From JBBPYR01 sp038199755 (GTDB taxonomy: Bacteria; Chloroflexota; Ktedonobacteria; Ktedonobacterales; Ktedonobacteraceae), in assembly GCA_038199755.1 (NCBI GenBank), contig JBBPYR010000048.1:1-34477 (forward strand): a stretch of 34,477 nucleotides of DNA. The letters are read 5' to 3'. This document shows positions 7,747-14,110 of the stretch, piece by piece. The translations under genes were made by a program, and so were the position numbers. Positions within the stretch are counted from its first letter, which is position 1, and each line of letters opens with the position of its first letter. Under the pieces are notes generated by a model. The model worked only from the letters and a program-made list of their open reading frames with translations, had not been told where the DNA came from and ran no database searches.

Positions 7747-10317
7747 ATGTCAGCGATAAAGAAAATTGTAGTGTTAAGCATTGTAGTACTCGTTCTCATA
7801 GCTGGACTTGGTGTATGGGTGATGCCGCAATTGCTGCATCCCGCTCAAAAGGCAAACGCTGCGGCAGCTTTGCCCTATAATGCCACGGTCAATGGTCCCT
7901 ATAGTGTGCAAGGCAATAAGATTATTGGGACTGATGGCCAGCAGTATATTTTTCACGGTATTGGACGCGATGGCCTGGAATACAATTGTTCGGGCGAGGG
8001 GCCATTAGATCAGCAGCACCTGGCCTATATGGGGTCGGGCAACAACAGTGCTGGTGCTACCTATTGGGGCGCGAACACGGTACGTTTACCATTGTCAGAG
8101 GGTTTTTGGCTAAAAGGTGCGCCTGGCTTTGCCTGCTCTTCTGCGCAATATCAACTCACCCTCAAACAAACGGTTGACACCCTCACCGCTTTGAAATTAA
8201 ACGTGGTGATAGATTTACAATGGACAGACGCAGGTGGGGTATCTGGGCAGGGTGGTGGTCCGTGGGCGATGCCAGATCAGGATAGCATCACCTTCTGGCA
8301 GCAAGTAGCTCCTATTTATAAAGGCTACTCCAACGTTATTTTTGAACTCTATAATGAGCCCCATCCCAATGGTTGGGCTTGTTGGTCCGCTGGCTGCACT
8401 GTGACCAACGACTCTGGCCCCTCGAATGATTGCCAGTGTAATAAGACCGCGACCTACACAGCTGTTGGCATGCAGGCTCTGGTAACGGCTGTACGGAATG
8501 CTGGTGCAAGTAATCTCGTGTTCGTGGGTGGCATGAACTGGGGATATGATCTCAGCCAGCTTACGACATATCATTTAACTGGCTCAAACATTGTCTACGA
8601 TACGCACCCTTATCCCTACACTGACAAACAGGCGAGCACATGGAACAACTCCTTTGGCAATATCAGCGCGACCTATGCCGTCATCTCCGCTGAAAGCGGC
8701 GAGTATGATTGTGGGAGCAGCTACGAAAGCCAATTATTACCCTATTTTGATGCTCACCAAATAGGTTGGATGAGTTGGGCATGGGTGAACAAGGGACAAC
8801 CCTGTAACTACCCACAGCTAATAACCGATTATCAAGGGACGCCCTCGGCCACTACTGGCCAATATATTTATCAATATCTCCATAGTTATGCACCCTCAAC
8901 CGATGCGGTGAGTAAGACTTGGTACTTTGCCGAAGGACGGGTAGGTGCAGGATATCAGGAATTTCTTACCCTCAACAATCCAGACCCTCTCAATGCTTGT
9001 GCGGTTAATCTGAACTATCTGCTAGAGGGTGGTAGTCCCAAGTCCAAGACGATTACCGTGCCACCAGCCACGCGTGTCACTGATTCGGTGAATGGTGATC
9101 TCTATATTCAATATACTCGATCAACTGGTGTCTCGGTCTCGACGATTGCTACTGTCAATACGGCTATAACGCCAAACTGTAATGGTGTGATGGTTGAACG
9201 CCCCATGTATTTTACCTATCACAGCGTGAACAGTGGCAGCGATGTCGTCGGTGCCACCCATCTAGGAACCACCTTCTACTTTGGAGATATTCCTAGTGGT
9301 TCAGGCTATACCTCGTATCTGACTATTTTGAATCCTCCGGGGGGGCAGGCAGCCACGGTGACGGCCACCTATTATGTTGGTGGTAAAGCTGTGGGCACGA
9401 GTCAAAGTGTCACTGTTGCCCCGGGCACGCGTGGCACGATTGCCCCAGGTGCTGCCGGTTTAACAGCGTTGCATGTGGCGGCTATCGTCACCTCGACGCA
9501 GCCTGTCATGGTGGAGCGACCTGACTACTTCCAAAATGTCAGTGCGGGCAATGCAGGTACCATTTCTGGTGCTACTTCGGTTGTTGGAGTGCAAAACCTG
9601 TCTAATGACTGGCTCTTCGCCGAAGGCTATACAGGTGGTCACTTCCAAGAATATCTGGTGATCTCGAATCTGGATCAGACTGCCAACGCTACAGCGAATG
9701 TGACTATCAAGATTGAATACGATAATGGTAACGTGCAAACCTATCCTGTCAACGTCAACGCCCGCGATCAGCTCATCTGGGATGTCAACTTGAACGCGCC
9801 TGTAGGCAACATTTCCGCTGAAGTTTCATCGATAAATGCAAAGATAGTGGTTGAGCGCGAAATGTTCTTCCAGTATGATCACACCATCAAATCTGGTAAT
9901 GGATTTAGGGTTGTTACTCACGGCGGCACCGATGTCATCGGTCAACCGGGGCCAGCGGCTGCGACCAGCTACGCCTTCGCCGAGGGCTTTAGCCGAAATG
10001 GGTATAACCAGTGGCTCACGCTGCAAAACCCGACTGGTGGCGATGAGACGATGAATGTGGTGATCGTCAACGGCTATGGCCGCATTTATCGACCCACGGG
10101 CGTGGTGGTGCATGCTCATAGTCGCTATACATTGGATGTCACATCTCTGGTGTTGCAATATATGGTGCGTGCCGGTGACGATCATCGCGGCTACGAGGTC
10201 TCTATGACCATCGCTAGCAGTGCTGCCTTTGTCTCCGAACGCCCAATGTATTGGAATAGTGGCTCAGCTGGCACCCTCGGTGGCTCCGACGTCATCGGCT
10301 ATGTGCCAGGGGCGTAA
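7747..10317 (+). CDS. Secreted GH5-like glycoside hydrolase with four C-terminal repeat domains
   Basis: The 856-residue protein begins with a signal sequence (MSAIKKIVVLSIVVLVLIAG..., probable cleavage near KANAAA). Residues about 45-380 are a glycoside hydrolase family 5 type barrel: NTVRLPLSEGFWL, NVVIDLQWTD, FELYNEPHPNG with the predicted acid/base Glu204, and VISAESGEYDCG with the predicted nucleophile Glu316. Such enzymes cut beta-linked glucans or mannans; the substrate cannot be told. From residue 390 to the end there are four repeats of about 115 residues, starting at or near FAEG-like motifs (WYFAEG 392, FYFGDI 510, WLFAEG 622, YAFAEG 742) and each containing a VERPMYF-like segment, three of them followed by DV(I/V)G. 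These beta-rich repeats may bind carbohydrate or the cell surface. A long hairpin follows the stop codon. Confidence 0.85.
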   Translation: MSAIKKIVVLSIVVLVLIAGLGVWVMPQLLHPAQKANAAAALPYNATVNGPYSVQGNKIIGTDGQQYIFHGIGRDGLEYNCSGEGPLDQQHLAYMGSGNNSAGATYWGANTVRLPLSEGFWLKGAPGFACSSAQYQLTLKQTVDTLTALKLNVVIDLQWTDAGGVSGQGGGPWAMPDQDSITFWQQVAPIYKGYSNVIFELYNEPHPNGWACWSAGCTVTNDSGPSNDCQCNKTATYTAVGMQALVTAVRNAGASNLVFVGGMNWGYDLSQLTTYHLTGSNIVYDTHPYPYTDKQASTWNNSFGNISATYAVISAESGEYDCGSSYESQLLPYFDAHQIGWMSWAWVNKGQPCNYPQLITDYQGTPSATTGQYIYQYLHSYAPSTDAVSKTWYFAEGRVGAGYQEFLTLNNPDPLNACAVNLNYLLEGGSPKSKTITVPPATRVTDSVNGDLYIQYTRSTGVSVSTIATVNTAITPNCNGVMVERPMYFTYHSVNSGSDVVGATHLGTTFYFGDIPSGSGYTSYLTILNPPGGQAATVTATYYVGGKAVGTSQSVTVAPGTRGTIAPGAAGLTALHVAAIVTSTQPVMVERPDYFQNVSAGNAGTISGATSVVGVQNLSNDWLFAEGYTGGHFQEYLVISNLDQTANATANVTIKIEYDNGNVQTYPVNVNARDQLIWDVNLNAPVGNISAEVSSINAKIVVEREMFFQYDHTIKSGNGFRVVTHGGTDVIGQPGPAAATSYAFAEGFSRNGYNQWLTLQNPTGGDETMNVVIVNGYGRIYRPTGVVVHAHSRYTLDVTSLVLQYMVRAGDDHRGYEVSMTIASSAAFVSERPMYWNSGSAGTLGGSDVIGYVPGA

Positions 10318-10327
10318 AGCTTATAAC

Positions 10328-10385
10328 AGCAAGTATAAAGCAGGGACCCGATAGCACGTTATCGGGTCCCTGCTTTATACTTGCT
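10328..10385 (+). terminator. Perfect 26-bp stem hairpin after the glycosidase gene
   Basis: Arms 10328-10353 and 10360-10385 are perfectly complementary with a 6-base loop (GCACGT). It starts 11 bases after the stop codon. No T-tract follows, so it may work as an RNA-stabilising end or rely on a partner rather than as a classical terminator. The stretch 10386-10565 after it holds nothing I recognise. Confidence 0.7.
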
Positions 10386-10565
10386 CGCGGTTAGGCGGGA
10401 GTGTTAGAGCAGGTTATATCATCATTAAGTGCAGAAGCGGAATCTGCTTCATCCTATTATGCTAACGCTATTAAAGTCTCAATTCTGGGGATGTAAACTA
10501 TGCACATATGCATGACTATGATAATAGCATGATAGACTACTTTTCTACCCCGCCCACGAAATACC

Positions 10566-10595
10566 TTGACAGACATTTTACGAGCATGGTATAAC
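10566..10595 (+). promoter_or_regulatory. Promoter of the lysine biosynthesis operon
   Basis: A perfect TTGACA -35 box (10566-10571) and TATAAC -10 box (10590-10595) are spaced by 18 bases. Transcription would start near 10602, giving a leader of about 500 bases that contains the T-box elements before lysW. Confidence 0.75.
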
Positions 10596-10601
10596 TTCAA
10601 T

Positions 10602-10905
10602 ATCAACAACTGAATAAGATAAAGGCGTTGTAGGGAAGAGTAACAGTATCTGTGCCATTTAGAGAGCAGGCGGCTGGTGAAAAGCCTGTATGATCACAAC
10701 TGTGAACAAGAACCCGTAGCCGCGAGAAGAAATTGTTTTAGCTAAAACGAAATTAGAACTCGCCGGAAGCCTCCGTAACAGGGTGGGGATACAAATGTAT
10801 CTGCTAAGGCTGGCATTGAAAAATACCAGCGAATGAAGGTGGTATCACGAGAGCCAATATCTGCTCTTCGTCCTTTGAGAGGATGAGGGGCTTTTTTGTT
10901 AGCTA
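10602..10905 (+). ncRNA. T-box leader with probable lysine specifier
   Basis: This is a tRNA-sensing leader RNA. Stem I shows AGTA (10639-10642), ACAGT/ACTGT pairing (10643-10647 with 10699-10703), AGAGAG (10661-10666) and the apical GGCTGGTGAAAAGCC (10672-10686). The specifier-loop 3' side reads GAACAAGAA (10704-10712); read after GAAC, the codon is AAG (10708-10710), lysine, which fits the lysine operon downstream. Stem III (GCTGG...CCAGC) precedes the T-box core GAAGGTGGTATCACGAG (from 10835), whose TGGT bulge would pair with a tRNA 3' end ACCA, as expected for discriminator base A. The competing terminator has arms 10863-10874 and 10880-10891 and six T residues (10892-10897). Uncharged tRNA should favour readthrough. 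Confidence 0.85.
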
Positions 10906-10926
10906 AAAACACGTGATAGTACTTAG

Positions 10927-11052
10927 GATATGCTTGTATCCATAGAGGTCGCTGTCCGCAAGGCAGTGGCGAATGAAGGTGGTAACACGCGAGTAGCTCA
11001 AAATTGTGCGCTCATCGTCCTTCCCAACGGGGAAGCATGATGGGCGTTTTTT
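10927..11052 (+). ncRNA. Second, Stem I-less T-box antiterminator/terminator module
   Basis: After the first terminator comes a second copy of the 3' half of a T-box: a small hairpin GGATA...TATCC, a Stem III-like hairpin GTCGCTG...CAGTGGC, the core GAATGAAGGTGGTAACACGCG (again with a TGGT bulge) and a terminator with arms 11010-11025 and 11030-11045, one mismatch, followed by six T residues (11047-11052). No Stem I or specifier precedes it within the 30 bases separating it from the first module. The core is almost identical to the first, so partial duplication is likely. Confidence 0.75.
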
Positions 11053-11107
11053 ATTTGGCTGATAGAACGCTATTCATCACTACACACATAACAGAGGAGC
11101 GAACGAG

Positions 11108-11293
11108 ATGGCAAATACGACGAACACCAATGTAGCACAGTGTCCAGAGTGTGAGGCTGAGATTTCAGTGCAGGGCTTGATGGTTGGCGAAATTATCTTC
11201 TGCCCCGATTGTGCCGCCGAACTAGAGGTCTTGAATGTAGAAACACCAGCCGTTGCCCTGGCCCCACAGGTTGAGGAAGACTGGGGAGAGTAA
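11108..11293 (+). CDS. lysW: LysW amino-group carrier protein
   Basis: LysW is a small acidic protein that blocks the amino group of alpha-aminoadipate and carries the intermediates of lysine synthesis through LysX, LysZ, LysY, LysJ and LysK. This copy has 61 residues, a zinc site made of CPEC (residues 12-15) and CPDC (32-35), and the diagnostic C-terminal EDWGE whose terminal Glu forms the isopeptide bond with the substrate. AGAGGAG stands 8 bases before the ATG. It is the first gene after the T-box leader. The same carrier can serve arginine synthesis in some organisms, but the homocitrate branch genes downstream argue for lysine here. Confidence 0.95.
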   Translation: MANTTNTNVAQCPECEAEISVQGLMVGEIIFCPDCAAELEVLNVETPAVALAPQVEEDWGE

Positions 11294-11331
11294 AGAGAGT
11301 AAGAAGAGCGTTAGCTGAGAGGAGAACCGCA

Positions 11332-12195
11332 ATGCGCTTGGCAATTCTGGCATCACGGATACGAGTCGAGGAAAAACTTTTGGTAGAGGCACTACGTCGC
11401 CGTGCTATCGAGTTTGACCTGATCGATGACGGTACACTACTGCTTGACCTGGCTCATCCGGCGGCTAGTTGGCAGACGTATGACGCGGTCCTGTGTCGCA
11501 GCGTCAGTCAATCACGCGGGCTGGCTGTCCTCTCGGTGTTAGAACATTGGGGCATTCCCGTTTACAATGCAGCGGCGGTCACAACACTCTGCAACGACAA
11601 ACTGCTAACCACGCTGGCATTGTTACGAGCCGATGTGCCAACACCACGCACCTTGCTCGCCTTTAATGCTGAAACCGCCGTACAGGGCATTGAACAGCTC
11701 GGCTATCCCGCTGTACTCAAGCCGGTCACAGGCTCATGGGGTCGCCTGCTCGCGCGGGTGAATGATCGTGACGCCGCCGAAGCAGTGCTAGAGCATCAGG
11801 AGACGCTTGGCTCCTATCAGCATCACACCCACTATATTCAAGAGCATATTGCGAAACCAGATCGTGACATTCGCGCCTTCGTGCTGGGCAAACGCACCAT
11901 TTGCGCCATCTATCGCACCAGTACACACTGGGTAACAAACACCGCACGCGGAGCCGTGACCACGAACTGCCCCGTCACAGCAGAACTAAACGACGTGTGC
12001 GTACGTGCAGCGCAAGCGGTCGGTGGCGGTATCTTGGCCATCGACCTGTTTGAGGATGCTGAGCGTGGTCTGCTGGTCAACGAGATCAACGCTACGATGG
12101 AGTTTCGCAATAGTATTGCTCCCACGGGCGTCGATATTCCCAACGAGATGCTTGATTATGTGTTGGCACACACGCGAGAAGGAGTAGCTTTATGA
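11332..12195 (+). CDS. lysX: LysW:alpha-aminoadipate ligase LysX (ATP-grasp)
   Basis: LysX joins alpha-aminoadipate to the C-terminal Glu of LysW using ATP. The 287-residue protein is a RimK-like ATP-grasp enzyme: an N-terminal domain (MRLAILASRIRVEEKLLVEAL...), the ATP-binding GYPAVLKPVTGSWGRLLARV (about residues 124-143), IQEHIAKPDRDIRAFVLG, and the Mg and substrate end motif VNEINATMEFRNSIAPTGVDI, which is characteristic of LysX/ArgX. A GAGAGGAG ribosome site precedes the start. Its TGA overlaps the lysY start as ATGA, indicating coupled translation. Whether glutamate is also accepted cannot be judged from sequence alone. Confidence 0.93.
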   Translation: MRLAILASRIRVEEKLLVEALRRRAIEFDLIDDGTLLLDLAHPAASWQTYDAVLCRSVSQSRGLAVLSVLEHWGIPVYNAAAVTTLCNDKLLTTLALLRADVPTPRTLLAFNAETAVQGIEQLGYPAVLKPVTGSWGRLLARVNDRDAAEAVLEHQETLGSYQHHTHYIQEHIAKPDRDIRAFVLGKRTICAIYRTSTHWVTNTARGAVTTNCPVTAELNDVCVRAAQAVGGGILAIDLFEDAERGLLVNEINATMEFRNSIAPTGVDIPNEMLDYVLAHTREGVAL

Positions 12196-13268
12196 GTCGC
12201 TTACGTGTCGCGATTGTGGGTGGCGCTGGCTATACAGGCGGTGAACTCGCTCGCTTGCTGCTCTTTCACCCACAAGTGGAGATCGCGCAGATTGCATCGA
12301 GCAGCCACGCGGGTCATTATCTGCATAGCGTGCATCCAAATTTGCGTCGGCTCAGTACACTGCGTTTCTGTCATCCCGACGACTTGACATCATGCGACTT
12401 GGTGCTGCTCTGCTTGCCACATGGCGTTTCGGCGGGTGCGATGGCACGCTATCAGCAACTGGCACCACGTGTCATTGATCTCTCGGCGGATTTCCGCTTG
12501 CGCTCTGCCGATCTCTATCAGCAGTGGTATAGCGAGCAGCATGCTGCTCCACAACTGCTGCAACAAGCAGTCTATGGTTTGCCAGAATTGCATCGCGCTG
12601 AACTGGCGGAAGCGTCGCTGGTCAGTGGCACTGGTTGTATGGCAACGGCGGCAATCCTGGGGCTGGCCCCTTTGTACCGCGCTCAAGTGGTAGATCGGAA
12701 TGTGCCGTTGATCGTTGATGCAAAGGTTGGCTCTTCAGCGGCAGGCGCAACGCCGAACGCTGGTAGCCATCATCCTGAACGTAGCGGTGCTGTACGCTCA
12801 TTTCAACCGACTGGGCATCGTCATACGGCTGAACTCATTCAGGAATTGGGCTTGGCAACGGGAGAGGAAAGCGACCGCGCAGGCTTGCAGCAACGTATTG
12901 CCTTCTCTGCCACTTCCGTAGAATTGGTGCGCGGCATCCTCATCACGGCTCAGGTGTTTTTGCGCGAACCGCTTGAGGAGCGTAACCTGTGGCGCGTCTA
13001 TCGCGAAGCCTATCAGCGCGAACCCTTTATTCGTCTGGTCAAGGAACGTAGCGGTGTGTATCGCTATCCTGAACCCAAAATTTTAGCGGGCAGCAACTAT
13101 TGCGATATTGGCTTTGAATTGGATGCCCCCCAACAGCGTGTAGTGGTCATCACTGCCCTGGATAACCTGATGAAGGGTGCGGCGGGCAACGCGGTGCAGG
13201 CGATGAATGCAATGTATGGCTGGGATGAAACCCTGGGCTTAACATTCCCCGGACTGCACCCGGCATAG
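12192..13268 (+). CDS. lysY: LysW-aminoadipate semialdehyde-forming reductase LysY (ArgC family)
   Basis: LysY reduces LysW-aminoadipyl 6-phosphate to the semialdehyde with NADPH. The 358-residue protein begins with the nucleotide-binding VAIVGGAGYTGGELARLLLFHP and has the catalytic Cys in VSGTGCMATAAILGL (about residue 152), in the LysY/ArgC position, then VDAKVGSSAAGATPNAGSHHPERSG and a C-terminal NLMKGAAGNAVQAMN, both standard for the family. The start overlaps the lysX stop by 4 bases. Family alternatives (ArgC for arginine) are unlikely in this operon. Confidence 0.93.
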   Translation: MSRLRVAIVGGAGYTGGELARLLLFHPQVEIAQIASSSHAGHYLHSVHPNLRRLSTLRFCHPDDLTSCDLVLLCLPHGVSAGAMARYQQLAPRVIDLSADFRLRSADLYQQWYSEQHAAPQLLQQAVYGLPELHRAELAEASLVSGTGCMATAAILGLAPLYRAQVVDRNVPLIVDAKVGSSAAGATPNAGSHHPERSGAVRSFQPTGHRHTAELIQELGLATGEESDRAGLQQRIAFSATSVELVRGILITAQVFLREPLEERNLWRVYREAYQREPFIRLVKERSGVYRYPEPKILAGSNYCDIGFELDAPQQRVVVITALDNLMKGAAGNAVQAMNAMYGWDETLGLTFPGLHPA

Positions 13269-13279
13269 GAGAGGATAGT

Positions 13280-14110
13280 ATGACACTAGTTGTGAAGATC
13301 GGCGGTGGCGCGGGCGTTGCCACCACAGAAATAATAACAGAGATTGCGCAGTATGTCGCCACGGGAAAGCGTGTGGTGCTGGTGCATGGTGGTTCCGACC
13401 TCACGAATACGCTGGCGCAGCAACTGGGTCATCCACCACGCATGATTACCTCGCCGAGCGGCATGGTGAGCCGCTACACCGATAGCGAGACATTGCGTAT
13501 CTATGCCATGGCGGTGGCCGGAGAGATCAATACCGACCTGGTAGCACAGCTTCAACTGCGTGGCGTGAACGCTCTAGGGCTGGCGGGTGTTGATGGCCGT
13601 GTCTTACAGGCCAGACGCAAAGCCGTGGTGCGCTCGGTCACACCCGAAGGGCGTACACAGATTTTGCGCGACGATCACACCGGACAGATCGAACAGGTCA
13701 ATTGTTCCTTACTGCACCTGTTGCTCGACGCTGGTTATACCCCGGTGCTAGCACCGCTCGCATTGAGTTGCGAGGGCGAACGGCTCAATGTTGATGGCGA
13801 CCGTGCCGCCGCCGCAATTGCCAGCGCGCTTCATGCCAACACATTAGCGATCATGACCAATGTACGCGGCCTGTTGAGCGATCCGACAGACCCAAGTTCG
13901 TTGATCTCCGCCATTCCCGCCGAACGCTTAGATGATTACATGCACTATGCCCAAGGTCGCATGCGCAAGAAACTGCTAGGAGCGCAAGAGGCCATCCACG
14001 GTGGCGTGCAGCGCGTTTGCATCGGCAGCGCATCGCTCAACGCGGTCCTCAATGGTGCGGGTACGACGATTGAGACACAACCTGTGCTGGCGGGAAGGAG
14101 TTATCGATGA
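13280..14110 (+). CDS. lysZ: LysW-aminoadipate kinase LysZ
   Basis: LysZ phosphorylates the side-chain carboxylate of LysW-bound aminoadipate. It is an amino acid kinase (ArgB-like) of 276 residues: VKIGGGAGV at the N-terminus for phosphate binding, VLVHGGSDLTN (about residues 34-44), INTDLVAQLQLRGVNALGLAGVDG, LNVDGDRAAAAIASALHA and the nucleotide-site MTNVRGLLSDP. The intergenic gap after lysY is 11 bases and holds GGAGAGG. The stop overlaps the lysJK start (ATGA), so the order lysW-X-Y-Z-JK is a tightly packed operon. Confidence 0.93.
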   Translation: MTLVVKIGGGAGVATTEIITEIAQYVATGKRVVLVHGGSDLTNTLAQQLGHPPRMITSPSGMVSRYTDSETLRIYAMAVAGEINTDLVAQLQLRGVNALGLAGVDGRVLQARRKAVVRSVTPEGRTQILRDDHTGQIEQVNCSLLHLLLDAGYTPVLAPLALSCEGERLNVDGDRAAAAIASALHANTLAIMTNVRGLLSDPTDPSSLISAIPAERLDDYMHYAQGRMRKKLLGAQEAIHGGVQRVCIGSASLNAVLNGAGTTIETQPVLAGRSYR

